Source: Lachancea mirantina
Lineage: Eukaryota > Ascomycota > Saccharomycetes > Saccharomycetales > Saccharomycetaceae
Assembly (NCBI GenBank): GCA_900074745.1
Contig: LT598465.1
Location: forward strand, 62,001 to 126,000
Direction of reading: 5' to 3'
Length of the DNA stretch: 64,000 bases
In this document: positions 8,514 through 18,568 of the stretch, piece after piece
Numbering within the stretch: position 1 is the first letter of the stretch
How the letters are laid out: each line of letters starts with the position of its first letter
Made by a program: the position numbers and the translations under genes
The notes under the pieces: generated by a model
Told to the model about the DNA's origin: nothing
Database searches by the model: none
The model's input: the letters and a program-made list of their open reading frames with translations, nothing else

Positions 8514-10483
8514 TAAATGTATTATCCGCTAGAATGAAGCATTAGACGTCGGAAGCAAGTCGGAAGCAAGTCCTCGCGTCATTGAGCAGGAAACGTCAAA
8601 CCAAGCTGGAGTGGCTATCAGCGGCCACAGGGAGCCGAAGCAAGCGCAAGACCGGAAACTTGAGCAGGCATGTTCAAGTCTTACACCCGGCAGCTTTTAG
8701 AGCCCAGAATGGAAAGATCAGCAAAACGACGGCATTAGATGCTTTGTTGAAGAAAAGAAAGTCACTTCAAATTTCTCAGTCTATATCCAGTGAGTTCAGA
8801 ACGGCTCTAATTGTTGTAGAGGGGTTTGCCGCTCAACTTTGTTGAGCTCACAATGTGGAGTACCTTTGGCGACGAGAACTGTCCAGCTCCGATTCGATCT
8901 AGAGCGACGTTTGCAAAAAAGCTCCAGAGTTATTCTGCCATGTTAGACGAAACACTGTCTCTCAACTTTCACACTGGCAAGAACATTCTGAGTATTTTTT
9001 CAGACCTTTTGAAAAAGCATAATCTTACGGACAAAGTCGCCACGATACGATGGACAACGCCAGCAACAATGTTCTAATGTACCAGTCGTTCATTTTCTCG
9101 CGTTTTAACGGTAAGCAACCCCTGGCTGGCCGTCTCCTCGGTAAGACGCGCTATGAACACACATCTCAAGGCGATAGTTTCAGAGTTATTCAGAAATCCT
9201 GACGTTGCAGAAGCACTGCGTAAATAAAGGTTTTAGCCAAAACTATGAGGAGGTCTCCTCGAATATGCGCCAGTTTGAAAGATGCTGGTATATCATTAAT
9301 GCCGCTTGAAGCACCTACCCGGTGGATGTACACTTGGCGTCAACTAAAACTGTTCCTGGAAAATTATGTTAGGTACAAGTTATGGCTCGAGGGGCATGAG
9401 GACGGCGGTGACACGGACATCATCTACATGCTTCGAGGCTACATTCATTTTGATGAGAGAACTTTGAGCATGTTGCATTATTTCGTCAGAAGTCTCCAGG
9501 TTTTCAATGAATTTTCGATGAAATTGATAGACAGCTTCTATTCTTATTGCAAAGGTGCTCTTCAGGGGCACGAGCTCCCGAAAAAGAGGGCTGGCTCCGA
9601 TTTTTCATGCTTAAATGGAACGCCAGAGCTCCTTCGCAGCGATAAACGGCTCGTTTTAGAAGCGATTCTAGCGTCTGAAAAAAGCCACCAAAAGTATTTG
9701 ACTTGGGTCCGCCAGAAACCACTGTATTATGTGGCAGTGATATTAGATCCAGGCGCTAAGGCGGGTGCCTTGTACAGAATGATGTCAAACGAAGAGGCCG
9801 ACGAGCGCATGAAAGAAGCAAGCCACACATGGATCCGGCGATCTCATATTCGACAGGGAGGACTTTCGGGAGACATCTGAGAATTCGCAGGCTTTAAATG
9901 ATGCGGATACACTAATCACAGATGAGGAGGAGCTTATGGAGGAGTATTACACTTACCTGCGAGAGCCGTTGTTGAAAAAGAGGTCTACTGAAACCGCGGT
10001 TGCTTGGTGGTACCAACAACGGAGCAGATTTCCGAGGCTCTTACCACTTGCCATATCCTTATTCTACACTAAATTAAGCTCGTGTGAAGTGGAGAGAACG
10101 TTTTCATTGGCCTCGAGGGTCACGAGAAAGGATAGAACCCGACTTTCAGCAAGAAACTTCAAATCCCTAATGTTGCTGCGAGACAGATTTGATAGGTTTG
10201 GCTTTTATAAGGGCGGCCCCTCTGCGCTCCGTGATGTTTGCAACGAGAAGTATGACATCTACGAAGCTCACGATGAGGAGTTGGATCCGTTCGAACTTCA
10301 CGCTGCCTCTGATGACACTCTTTGCGGCAGTGACAGAGAATTAGATGATGATGATTTAGAACCGGAGGCAGCCGAGGAAGATGAAGAAATCATGCGTGTA
10401 GCTGAACAAGATGGTGTGTAATTACTGCTTATAACTTTGGCGCTAGCCGCCTACTGAATCACACCGTACGTAAATTGTCATTG
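8514..10483 (+). mobile_element. Decayed hAT-superfamily DNA transposon
   Basis: A cut-and-paste DNA transposon relic of about 1970 bases between SOL and CPD1. The ends are inferred from the 8-bp direct repeat GGTCACGT at 8506-8513 and 10484-10491; 8 bp is the hAT target-site length. Read inward, the right end begins CAATG, which fits the hAT terminal pattern, while the left end begins TAAATG and matches only poorly, so the terminal inverted repeats have decayed. Inside are remains of a transposase with a BED-like finger and a C-terminal dimerisation domain. hAT families have been described in Saccharomycetaceae, including Lachancea; which family this is cannot be decided by eye. Confidence 0.72.
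8582..10421 (+). pseudogene. hAT transposase remnant, broken frame
   Basis: Successive pieces in different frames read as a hAT transposase. From 8582, a BED-finger tail (GNLSRHVQVLHP) has lost its first zinc ligands. From about 9053, DNASNNVLMYQ resembles the segment around a catalytic Asp. From 9245 to 9880, EAPTRWMYTW resembles the PTRWNSTY box and PLYYVAVILDPGAK the LDP box. From 9936 to 10421, EYYTYLREPLL, AWWYQQRSRFP and SSCEVERTFSLASRV form the C-terminal dimerisation region, followed by an acidic tail. At least three frame changes, several stops and a shortened middle show it is not functional as one protein. The 9936-10421 piece (161 residues) is still intact. Confidence 0.85.
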
Positions 10484-10500
10484 GGTCACGTGGCTTATGC

Positions 10501-11160
10501 CTACACCTCTACGCTGGCCAGGACCTGCCACTCAGCGACGCCGCCCTCGCAACGCACCACCTTGAACTGGCCCGGCAGCCCCCACCCGCGCAGCTGGCGC
10601 GCACACAGCCAGGCCGCGTCGTCGCCGTCAGCGACCGCCGCACACGGCCGCAGCTCACCGTCCAAGGCGTCCTCGATCCGCTGCACAAGCACACGCCGCA
10701 CCGCTTGGTTCACGTGGTACACGTCCGAATACACCAGCGACACGTGGGGCGCAAACTCGCGCACGGCCCAGTGCGACGCCTGTTCTGCGCTGTCGCACAC
10801 AAACAGCTCGCGCATCAGCTGCGCGACGCTCACCAGGTACTTGTTTGCGACGCATTCCAGTCGAACCTTCCTGAAATAGCTCTTGCCTATGCCGACACCG
10901 GAAAATGCGACTAAATCCTGCGACGTGGCGTCGCCGCCGCGCCCCACCGCGCCGCGCACGGCCTCGACGGCCGCGACGCACGCGGCCAGTATCTCGTGCG
11001 CTTGCTCGCGAGTCTCGCACTTGAGCTGCGACGTCACGGTCAGATGCGGCTCGAAGCTCGGTGCGTCTGGGAACAATGTCTGCAGCGACAAGATCAGCGA
11101 CTGCAGCGCCACGTAGGTGTTGGAACTGGCCTGCGGCACAAACCACAACGCAACAGCCAT
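10501..11160 (-). CDS. CPD1: 2',3'-cyclic nucleotide 3'-phosphodiesterase, Cpd1
   Basis: Hydrolyses ADP-ribose 1'',2''-cyclic phosphate, a by-product of tRNA splicing, to the 1''-phosphate. 219 residues from the ATG at 11160; MAVALWFVP matches the start of S. cerevisiae Cpd1 (MAIALWY), so ATGs further upstream in the frame are not used. The two catalytic H-x-T/S motifs of the 2H phosphoesterase superfamily are present: FEPHLTVTS near residue 40 and FAPHVSLVYSD near residue 150. The sequence is GC-rich. It is divergent from BRF1, separated by 233 bases, as YGR247W is from YGR246C. The hAT relic lies directly past its 3' end. Confidence 0.94.
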   Translation of the reverse strand: MAVALWFVPQASSNTYVALQSLILSLQTLFPDAPSFEPHLTVTSQLKCETREQAHEILAACVAAVEAVRGAVGRGGDATSQDLVAFSGVGIGKSYFRKVRLECVANKYLVSVAQLMRELFVCDSAEQASHWAVREFAPHVSLVYSDVYHVNQAVRRVLVQRIEDALDGELRPCAAVADGDDAAWLCARQLRGWGLPGQFKVVRCEGGVAEWQVLASVEV

Positions 11161-11393
11161 TCTAGTCGGCAGCGAACTGGTTCCTCTCGCCTCTGCCACG
11201 TCGGTGAAGACCCTCCGGCGCATTAAGCAGAGTCGCGATCCGCAGGCGCGATTGCACATGCGTCGTGGCGCGCGATACAGAGCTGCGGATCACGTGCGTT
11301 GCTGTCGCTATGTACGGAACCGCCTGTCTGCCGATGCCATAGAAATCAACACAAGACACCACCCACTGAAAGCAGCACACCCCCACATTGGCG
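11161..11393. promoter_or_regulatory. CPD1-BRF1 divergent promoter
   Basis: A 233-base shared promoter between divergent genes. A CACGTG core lies near 11290. No TATA box or other strong motif is apparent. Confidence 0.5.
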
Positions 11394-13103
11394 ATGGTCA
11401 AGTGTAAAAACTGCGGCAGCTCCGAGTTCGAGCGCGACATCTCCAACGCAAACAATGATCTGGTGTGTAAACAGTGTGGCACGGTCTCGGAGGACAACCC
11501 TATTGTTTCCGAGGTGACCTTTGGCGAATCGAGTTCTGGCGCGGCCGTTGTTCACGGAAGTTTCGTCGGCGCGGGCCAGTCGCACGCGTCCACAGCTCTG
11601 GAGTCCCGTGAAGCGACGTTGCAAAACGCTAAACGCAAGCTGCGTGCCGTCTCGCACGCGCTTCATATCCCAGAGTACGTGACGGACGCTGCGGGCCAGT
11701 GGTATAAGCTGGCACTGGCCCAGAACTTCGTTCAGGGAAGAAGGTCTCAAAACGTGATAGCCGCGTGTCTTTACGTCGCGTGCCGAAAGGAGAAAACGCA
11801 CCATATGCTGATCGATTTCTCTTCGAGGCTGCAAGTCTCCGTATACTCGATCGGAGCCACTTTTCTGAAAATGGTCAAGGCGCTCAATATCACCAAGCTT
11901 CCTTTGACGGACCCGTCTTTGTTTATCCAGCATTTCGCCGAAAAGCTAGATCTCGGTAACCGGAAGATAAAAGTCGTCAGGGATGCCGTCAAACTCGCAC
12001 AGCGTATGTCCAAGGACTGGATGTACGAGGGACGACGTCCCGCTGGTATCGCAGGCGCGTGTCTACTGCTGGCGTGTCGTATGAACAATTTGCGACGTAC
12101 CCACTCGGAAATAGTCGCCGTGTCGCACGTCGCAGAGGAAACTTTGCAGCAGCGACTGAACGAGTTCAAAAATACCAAGTCGGGACAGTTATCTATCAAG
12201 GCCTTCAGGGACCATTCGGGCGAATCGTCGGAAGCTCCGCTGGGATCGGCCGCAGCAGGCGAAACAGCAAGCGAACCAACAGATGCTCATGCGGGGGCCG
12301 GGCCCCCATCATTTCAGCGGAACCGATTGCGTGAAAAAAGGAAACAAATGCAACAATCCTCGCAAGAAAACGAGTTTGAAACCAGTGACGAAGCATTAAC
12401 TAAAAACCCGATCCTGTCACAAGTCTTGGGTGAGCAAGAACTCTCGTCTCGGGAAGTGCTGTTCTACCTCAAACAATTTTCTCAGCGTCGGAAACAAAGC
12501 GCGACCGGGACAGCAAGCTCGCCAGGTGCGAACGAAGATACCACGGCCCGCGCTCTAGTCTCTGACTCCGATCATGCTCAGGATGAGCATCCAGGTTCAA
12601 TAGACGGATATTCCATTGAAACAGACCCACACAGACCCCGCAATTTGCACCTCCTGCCGACAACCGAGACTCTCCTTTCGAAGGTGTCTGACGACCCCGA
12701 GGACCTGCAAGACGTTGATGACGAGGACCTGGATGCGCAATTACTCGACGAAGACGCAGCGCGTCTCAAGGAGCGCATCTGGATTGGTATCAACGGCGAA
12801 TTTTTATTAGAGCAAGAGAGCAAGCGGCTGAAACAAGAAGCAGACCTTGCCGCCGGCAACGCCGTCGCCAAGAGAAAACGGGGTGGACCGCGTAGCCGCA
12901 AACGGAAGCATGAGGATGGGCTCAACTCTGAGACTGTACTAGCCGAAATTAAAGACGATTCGGGTCTACAAATGGCTCTCAAATTGGCTGAAGATTCTGG
13001 GGACTTGACTACAGCAGAAAACGTGAAAAACATGATCCAAAAATCGAGTTTCTCCAAAAAGATCAATTACGATGCCATTGATGGGTTGTTTGGAGGCTCC
13101 TGA
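11394..13103 (+). CDS. BRF1: TFIIIB subunit Brf1 (TFIIB-related factor)
   Basis: Brf1 joins TBP and Bdp1 in TFIIIB and recruits RNA polymerase III to tRNA and 5S genes in the nucleus. 569 residues from the ATG at 11394 (MVKCKNCG). The zinc ribbon is C4-x2-C7 and C25-x2-C28. Two cyclin-like TFIIB repeats follow to about residue 265 (for example SQNVIAACLYVACRKEKTHHMLIDF and RPAGIAGACLLLACRMNNLRRTHSEI). The fungal C-terminal homology blocks include KNPILSQVLGEQELSSREV, SIETDPHRPRNLHLLPTTE and the terminal KINYDAIDGLFG. S. cerevisiae Brf1 is 596 residues. It is followed by SDA1 and LSC2 in the order YGR246C-YGR245C-YGR244C. Confidence 0.98.
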   Translation: MVKCKNCGSSEFERDISNANNDLVCKQCGTVSEDNPIVSEVTFGESSSGAAVVHGSFVGAGQSHASTALESREATLQNAKRKLRAVSHALHIPEYVTDAAGQWYKLALAQNFVQGRRSQNVIAACLYVACRKEKTHHMLIDFSSRLQVSVYSIGATFLKMVKALNITKLPLTDPSLFIQHFAEKLDLGNRKIKVVRDAVKLAQRMSKDWMYEGRRPAGIAGACLLLACRMNNLRRTHSEIVAVSHVAEETLQQRLNEFKNTKSGQLSIKAFRDHSGESSEAPLGSAAAGETASEPTDAHAGAGPPSFQRNRLREKRKQMQQSSQENEFETSDEALTKNPILSQVLGEQELSSREVLFYLKQFSQRRKQSATGTASSPGANEDTTARALVSDSDHAQDEHPGSIDGYSIETDPHRPRNLHLLPTTETLLSKVSDDPEDLQDVDDEDLDAQLLDEDAARLKERIWIGINGEFLLEQESKRLKQEADLAAGNAVAKRKRGGPRSRKRKHEDGLNSETVLAEIKDDSGLQMALKLAEDSGDLTTAENVKNMIQKSSFSKKINYDAIDGLFGGS

Positions 13104-13451
13104 TGGCTCTCCTCATTTGAGGAATGTTAAACTTAGAGATGAACCAGATGTTGTGTAATTATAATCGCTGGCATAAACTTTTGAGTTAAGATTGTCCCGG
13201 TTTTACGGTAAAATACATTAGCACAAGCTCTTTCTTTCAGCCTCAACGTCATGAAGATGGACAACCTTACTCACTTGTCTTTTCCTCTGGCCTCCTTCGT
13301 ATTTCGGAGTACGGCTTTCTTGAATTTCTTTAGCGTTACTTCGATCTCTAAAACAAAATTTTTCACGAGGGCATCGCATCTCATCGCAGGATAAGAAGCT
13401 TTAGGTGGTAGAAAAACTTGCATCTGTGGCCTATTTCGACGATTTTGAACC
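13104..13451 (+). promoter_or_regulatory. SDA1 promoter with RRPE and PAC
   Basis: This 348-base gap holds both hallmark elements of yeast ribosome-biogenesis genes. RRPE (complement TGAAAAATTTT) is at 13355-13365 and PAC (complement GCGATGAGAT) at 13378-13387, 87 and 65 bases before the SDA1 ATG. Known PAC-binding factors are Dot6 and Tod6; Stb3 binds RRPE. Sda1 is a 60S assembly factor, so the pair fits. Confidence 0.85.
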
Positions 13452-15629
13452 ATGGCAAAGAGATCTAGAGCCTCTATTTTACCTAGTAATGTCATTTTAC
13501 TGCAAAATTTGGTCAAGAGAGACCCAGAATCTTACCGTGAAGAGTTTCTGCAACAGTATTCGCATTATGGATCGCTACGAGACATTTTCATGCTAAATGC
13601 AGTCGAAAATGAGGCGAACGATGCTTCTGCGACGGCACAGTTCGTAGAGCTCATTGGTTTTGTCAGTCAAGTGTGTTCCTGCTTTCCGGAAGAAACAGCT
13701 AACTTTCCCAATGAGCTTAAACAGTTGGTGCTAGAACACCACAAGACTTTACCTTTCGAAGTGCGTGAAAAGATCATCACAAGCTTGACTATGCTGAGAA
13801 ACAAAGGAATTCTTTCTCCTGAAACTTTGATCCAGACAATGTTTCCACTTTTGATCGCATACTCTACGCAAAGTAATGCGCTTGCTTCGAATTCTCACGC
13901 GCGCGAATTGCGGAAACTTATTTATGGCACGTTGGTTTCGCTGCTGAAAAGTTGTAATACAGGTTCCAAGAATCAAAAGTTGAATAGGTCCACTCAGTCG
14001 CTGTGCTTCAACCTGCTTGAGCAGCCTGACGCTCAAGGTATGTGGCCAGCAAGATTGACACGTGAATTATGGAGGCGCGGCATCTGGGATGACTCGCGTG
14101 CCGTCGAAATTATGACTCAGGCTTCGTTGCACGACGACGTTAAAGTTGCATGCTCGGGTATCATGTTCTTTTTGGGTGCAGACCGCGAGCGTGAGGAGAA
14201 CTTTGAGGAAAACTCGGACGACGAGGATGGATTTGACATGACCGCGTTGAAACATAAGATGCAAGTCAATAAGAAGAGCAGTAAGAGAGGCAAAAAGCTG
14301 GACATGGCCTTGAAAACTCTCAAGAAAAAATCCAATGAAAAATCTAATCCGGGGCAGAACTTTTTGAATTTCAGTGCTATTCATCTGCTACGTGATCCGC
14401 AGGGGTTTGCTGAAAAACTGTTTGCAAAGCATTTGTCAAGTAAGAACAGCGCCAGGTTCAATTTGGACCAAAAGATCGCCTTGTTGCAGTTACTTTCGCG
14501 TTTGATTGGTACTCACAAGCTGATTGTTCTTGGAGTTTACACTTTCTTTCTAAAGTATTTGACGCCCAAACAGCGAGACGTGACCAAGATTATGGCAGCT
14601 GCTGCCCAAGCCTCACACGAATTAGTGCCTCCTGAGACCATCTTTGTTATGGTAAGAAAAATCGCAGATGAGTTCGTATCCGATGGTGTTGCTTCGGAAG
14701 TCGCCGCTGCTGGTTTGAACACCATCCGCGAAATATGTTCGCGTGCCCCATTGGCAATGGACGAGACTTTGCTTCAGGACTTAACTGAATACAAGGGCTC
14801 GAAAGCCAAAGGTGTGAGTATGGCGGCAAAATCTTTGATTTCCCTGTACCGTGAAGTTGCACCTGATATGTTGAAGCGGAAAGATAGAGGTAAAACTGCA
14901 GCTATGGAGCTTCAAAGTGCTCAACGCCAGGGGCGTGACTTTGAACGTCCTCAGTTTGGTATTGAAAACAGCGTGCAGGGTATCGCTGGTATTGAATTGC
15001 TTGCGAAGTGGAAGAAAGAAAACGAAGAGGGAAACGAAGCTGGAGAAGAAGCCGATGACAATAATTGGGAAGTGGCTGAAAACGAAAGCGAAGAAAACGA
15101 CAGTGATGAAGGTGATTGGGTCGTGATGGAGGATGACAAAGAGTATGACGTCGACATGGGCGTCAGCGACGACGAGAAGAATCCTGATTCTGAAGAAAGG
15201 GCTCAACCAAAAGCCATGAGTTCCGAAGAAGCGTTTGTTGAATTAGCGTCTAATCGCATTTTGACCCCGGCAGATTTTGCCAAATTGCAAGAACTGCGTA
15301 CAGAACAAGGTGTCGCCCGCTTGATGGGAAACAGAAACGAGGAGACTGTGGACTCTGATAGACTTGTTGGTCCTGTAAAGCACAAAAACACGAAGGAAGA
15401 GAGACTTCAGAGTGTTTTAGAGGGACGTGAGGGCAGAGAGAAGTTCGGCAGTCGCAAGGGAAGAAGAGAAGCGGCTCGTTCGACTACGAACAGAGAAAAA
15501 GAACGCCGAAAGAATTATGTGATGATGATTCACAAGAGGTCAGTGAAAGGCAAACAAAAAATGTCTTTAAGAGACCGTCAGAAATTGCTGAAGGCCCACA
15601 CCACGAAACAGAAAAAGCGTGGCCATTAA
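13452..15629 (+). CDS. SDA1: 60S ribosome assembly factor Sda1
   Basis: Nuclear protein required for maturation and export of pre-60S particles; first described for its effect on the actin cytoskeleton and G1 progression. 725 residues from the ATG at 13452 (S. cerevisiae 767). The N-terminal helical repeat part contains [21 protein letters not shown] and [20 protein letters not shown] Lys-rich segment follows around residue 280, then an acidic Glu/Asp tract around 520-590. The C-terminus is strongly basic, with [18 protein letters not shown] and [17 protein letters not shown] and PAC motifs lie just upstream. Confidence 0.97.
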   Translation: MAKRSRASILPSNVILLQNLVKRDPESYREEFLQQYSHYGSLRDIFMLNAVENEANDASATAQFVELIGFVSQVCSCFPEETANFPNELKQLVLEHHKTLPFEVREKIITSLTMLRNKGILSPETLIQTMFPLLIAYSTQSNALASNSHARELRKLIYGTLVSLLKSCNTGSKNQKLNRSTQSLCFNLLEQPDAQGMWPARLTRELWRRGIWDDSRAVEIMTQASLHDDVKVACSGIMFFLGADREREENFEENSDDEDGFDMTALKHKMQVNKKSSKRGKKLDMALKTLKKKSNEKSNPGQNFLNFSAIHLLRDPQGFAEKLFAKHLSSKNSARFNLDQKIALLQLLSRLIGTHKLIVLGVYTFFLKYLTPKQRDVTKIMAAAAQASHELVPPETIFVMVRKIADEFVSDGVASEVAAAGLNTIREICSRAPLAMDETLLQDLTEYKGSKAKGVSMAAKSLISLYREVAPDMLKRKDRGKTAAMELQSAQRQGRDFERPQFGIENSVQGIAGIELLAKWKKENEEGNEAGEEADDNNWEVAENESEENDSDEGDWVVMEDDKEYDVDMGVSDDEKNPDSEERAQPKAMSSEEAFVELASNRILTPADFAKLQELRTEQGVARLMGNRNEETVDSDRLVGPVKHKNTKEERLQSVLEGREGREKFGSRKGRREAARSTTNREKERRKNYVMMIHKRSVKGKQKMSLRDRQKLLKAHTTKQKKRGH

Positions 15630-16259
15630 CTGGGGGGAATTGAGCCACGCATTTCATTTATTCAATTCCGGAGATTATAAAATTTTATGTATAATAGTGC
15701 AGTTTCATACGGAAACGTCTGATAAAAGACAATAAACGCAAATACTGGAGATTCATTATCGTCATTCGACAGTCTACTTCAATAAACAGCCCACCAATGG
15801 ATTCCGCTATTTCCATTTGCCATTGTTATCTGGTCGTCGGTTGTTTACATTGAAATTTTTGAAATGCGATGTTTCTGGCCCCAAATATTAAATTCTATTA
15901 AATTAGACGAAGGCATATAGCAAAGAAGTAGAAACAAGAAGACATTTGAGAAACCAGTAATCTTGGGATGCATATTGGAAAGATTATTTAGGAAGACTTG
16001 CTCTTTTTGGTTTCGTTGGTGCTATAAGATCTCTTCCACATAACATCTACATCCTCTTCTGAGGCTAAAGTCACATGACCAAAATCAAATGAACGGACCC
16101 CGCAGTTTTTGAAATACCGTTTGCGCTACTCGACACAACAGAAATTTCTCTGCTTTAAAACAAGACAATCTGTCCAATTGATAAACCTATCGATAAACCG
16201 ATCGAGCAATCCAATCTTAAACAATTGATCAGCTGACTTAAACAGTGCCATCATCGATA
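15630..16259. promoter_or_regulatory. SDA1-LSC2 intergenic region with LSC2 promoter
   Basis: About 630 bases. Two CCAAT boxes (16174-16178 and 16211-16215) could bind the Hap complex, which fits a TCA-cycle gene. A 12-bp unit GATAAACC(T/G)ATC is tandemly duplicated at 16180-16203. On the minus strand a frame of 88 codons from an ATG at 16254 to a stop at 15990 is interrupted by one TAG at 16128; it is not called as a gene. Confidence 0.5.
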
Positions 16260-17543
16260 ATGTTATCCAAAGCGACAACTTTGAAAGCGGGCCTAAGAAC
16301 AAGAGTGCTTGCCTCCGGACAGTCTGTCTCGAGACAAAGGAGAATGCTGTCGATCCACGAATTCAGATCTGCAGAACTTTTGAGAAAGTACAAAATTGGT
16401 ACACCTGCTGGCAGAGCCGCTACGACTCCTGAAGAAGCTTACGAAGCTGCTAAGAGTTTGGGTCACGACAAGTTGGTCATCAAGGCGCAAGCTTTGACTG
16501 GTGGTCGTGGTAAGGGTCATTTTGACACTGGATTGAAAAGCGGTGTGCACATGATTGAAAGCGCGGAACAGGCGCGTGATTTGTCCTCTCAGATGCTGCA
16601 ACACACGCTGATCACCAAGCAGACAGGGGCCAAGGGGAAACCAGTCAGCGCTGTCTACGTTGTTGAACGCGTTGATGCGAAACACGAAGCTTACCTGTCT
16701 TTCTTGATGGACAGGCAAACCAAGAGATCCATGATCATTTGCTCCCCTGAAGGTGGTATGAACATCGAGGAAGTCGCGAAACGCAACCCAGATGCGATCA
16801 AGAAATTTTACATCACAGAGTCTGAGGGTTTGCAGCCTGAGACCGCCCGCCAAGTCGCCCAGAACCTTGGTTTTTCTTCCGAGGCTGAATCAGACGCTGC
16901 AGACGCCGTGACGAAGATGTACAAAATCTTTAAGGACAAGGACGCGACTCAAATCGAAATCAATCCCTTTAGCGAAGTCGTTGGTCAGGACACCAAGGTG
17001 ATGTGCATGGACGCCAAATTCGGGTTCGATGACAACGCTGCTTTTAGACAGGAAGAAGTGTTTTCGTGGAGAGACTTGTCTCAAGAGGACCCTGACGAAG
17101 TGATTGCCAAGAAGTACGATTTGAATTTTGTCAAGTTGCAAGGCAATATAGGGTGTCTTGTGAACGGTGCCGGGCTGGCAATGGCCACCATGGACGTTAT
17201 CAAGCTTTACGGTGGTGACCCAGCCAACTTTTTGGACTGCGGTGGTGGTGCCACTCCCGAGACGATCGAGATCGCGTTTAAATTGATTCTATCCAACAAA
17301 AAGGTGGACGCTATCTTCGTGAACATTTTCGGAGGCATTGTCAGATGCGACTACGTCGCCGAGGGGCTTGTTGCTGCTACCAAGAACCTTGCGGTCAGCG
17401 TTCCGATTGTGGCTAGATTGCAAGGTACCAACTTAGAAGAAGGCCAGAGAATCATCAAGGAATCCGGTCTCAAGATATATTCGTTTGATGAGCTGGACCC
17501 AGCGGCGCAAAAGGTCGTGGAATTGACAGAGGGGAAGAACTAG
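16260..17543 (+). CDS. LSC2: Succinyl-CoA ligase beta subunit, mitochondrial
   Basis: Beta subunit of succinyl-CoA synthetase, converting succinyl-CoA to succinate with formation of a nucleoside triphosphate in the mitochondrial TCA cycle. 427 residues from the ATG at 16260, the same length as S. cerevisiae Lsc2. The first 30 residues are basic and hydroxylated with no acidic residue (MLSKATTLKAGLRTRVLAS), a typical import presequence. The ATP-grasp part starts at IHEFRSAELLRKYKI and includes VIKAQALTGGRGKGHFDTGLK and EINPFSEV; the CoA-ligase part includes GAGLAMATMDVIKLYGG, NFLDCGGGAT and VNIFGGIVRCDYVA. Confidence 0.97.
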   Translation: MLSKATTLKAGLRTRVLASGQSVSRQRRMLSIHEFRSAELLRKYKIGTPAGRAATTPEEAYEAAKSLGHDKLVIKAQALTGGRGKGHFDTGLKSGVHMIESAEQARDLSSQMLQHTLITKQTGAKGKPVSAVYVVERVDAKHEAYLSFLMDRQTKRSMIICSPEGGMNIEEVAKRNPDAIKKFYITESEGLQPETARQVAQNLGFSSEAESDAADAVTKMYKIFKDKDATQIEINPFSEVVGQDTKVMCMDAKFGFDDNAAFRQEEVFSWRDLSQEDPDEVIAKKYDLNFVKLQGNIGCLVNGAGLAMATMDVIKLYGGDPANFLDCGGGATPETIEIAFKLILSNKKVDAIFVNIFGGIVRCDYVAEGLVAATKNLAVSVPIVARLQGTNLEEGQRIIKESGLKIYSFDELDPAAQKVVELTEGKN

Positions 17544-17796
17544 ACGGCGCGATGGCTTTCTCTAGGTCTTTTCTTTTCTCGCTTCTTCCACACGACGTTT
17601 CGCGACGGTCCAAGTGTGATTAAACTATATATTCGCGGTATAGCTTTTGACATATTCGGCAAACAAAGGCAAATATGATATATGCTAGGTATTATAATTG
17701 CGACGTCCTATAAAACAAAATACTGTAAAAGTGATGTCAAAGAGATCGTGGAATGCAATGGGGGGGGGGGGAGGAGACGGGAGACGGCGACCCTAA

Positions 17797-18568
17797 TCAC
17801 GCAGGCGAGCCGTGGCCTAAAGTGCCACGGCCCACGTTGCCGCCTTGCACTTTGTGGATGCGGTCGTCGTCGCGATCCAGCGCGTCGCCTCCCGATGCAG
17901 AAGAGTTGGGACCATTGGACGATCCGCTGTGGCCGTCCTCACCACCAGACACCGCTTTGCGGGGTCCGTTGATGAGATAGTCTGCGAGTTGCGGGAGAGA
18001 GTCGCCCTCCGCGAGGCGGAATCGCGTGATACGCGTAAGCTGGTACCCAGCGGTGCACCCGAGGAAGAAATTGACGGAAGCAAGAAGCATGTTCTTGGGC
18101 CGGATCACGAAGGACCACCGCGTCCAAATGAGCGCGGTCGCCATCAGGGACAGATTCTGGGTCCCGGAAACGGTCTCGACGGGCCGCCTTAGATCGCTGA
18201 GACCTGCAAACACAAGACTCCACTTGAGGGTCGGGGCCTGGTAAACTGATGTTAGTAAATCTGCTTGAGCCAAAGTCGGGACCGGAACCAGCGACTCCGT
18301 GAGAGATGATAAACACAAGCAAGGGCGGGTAACAAAAACCAGAACAAGCATAGATCACATGACCATTTTCATTCTCACTCGCTGCCGTACGTAGCGACCG
18401 CGCACTTTAACTTGCGCCTCGCGCGCACTTGCACCACCGCTCCCGGCTTGGGGGCCTCACTGCAATCCCGTGTAAAAAAAATCATTCACCACATACCCAA
18501 AAGTGGACTGTTTTAGGACCCGTTTCGCTGTTTAGAAATCGTCTGAACGCTCCTGCTGCCGCGGACAT
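17797..18568 (-). CDS. MPC2: Mitochondrial pyruvate carrier subunit (Mpc2/Mpc3 type), spliced
   Basis: Subunit of the pyruvate carrier of the inner mitochondrial membrane. It is read as two exons: 18568-18497 (24 codons) and 18237-17797. Exon 1 encodes MSAAAGAFRRFLNSETGPKT plus VHFW, matching the Mpc2/Mpc3 start (FAFRRFWNSETGPKTVHFW), and exon 2 resumes with APTLKWSLVFAGLSDLRRP. The 259-base intron has GTATGT at 18496, the branch sequence TACTAAC at 18257-18251 and an AG ending at 18238. The product is 170 residues with NLSLMATALIWTRWSFVI and NMLLASVNFFLGCTAGYQL membrane segments, and a longer polar tail than S. cerevisiae Mpc2 (129) or Mpc3 (146). Exon 2 alone would give a protein with a false N-terminus. 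Position matches YGR243W/YHR162W. Confidence 0.93.
18238..18496 (-). other. Spliceosomal intron in the MPC gene
   Basis: 259 bases, phase 0, inserted after codon 24 (W). Donor GTATGT, perfect branch point TACTAAC with its branch A at 18252, and acceptor CCAG ending 14 bases further. An AG only a few bases past the branch point is too close to be used. Removing it restores the conserved HFW-APTLKW junction. Confidence 0.93.

Noticed and set aside
18238-18351. In-frame upstream start for MPC exon 2
   Set aside because: The stretch is intron sequence; the conserved N-terminus lies in exon 1 behind a GTATGT donor.
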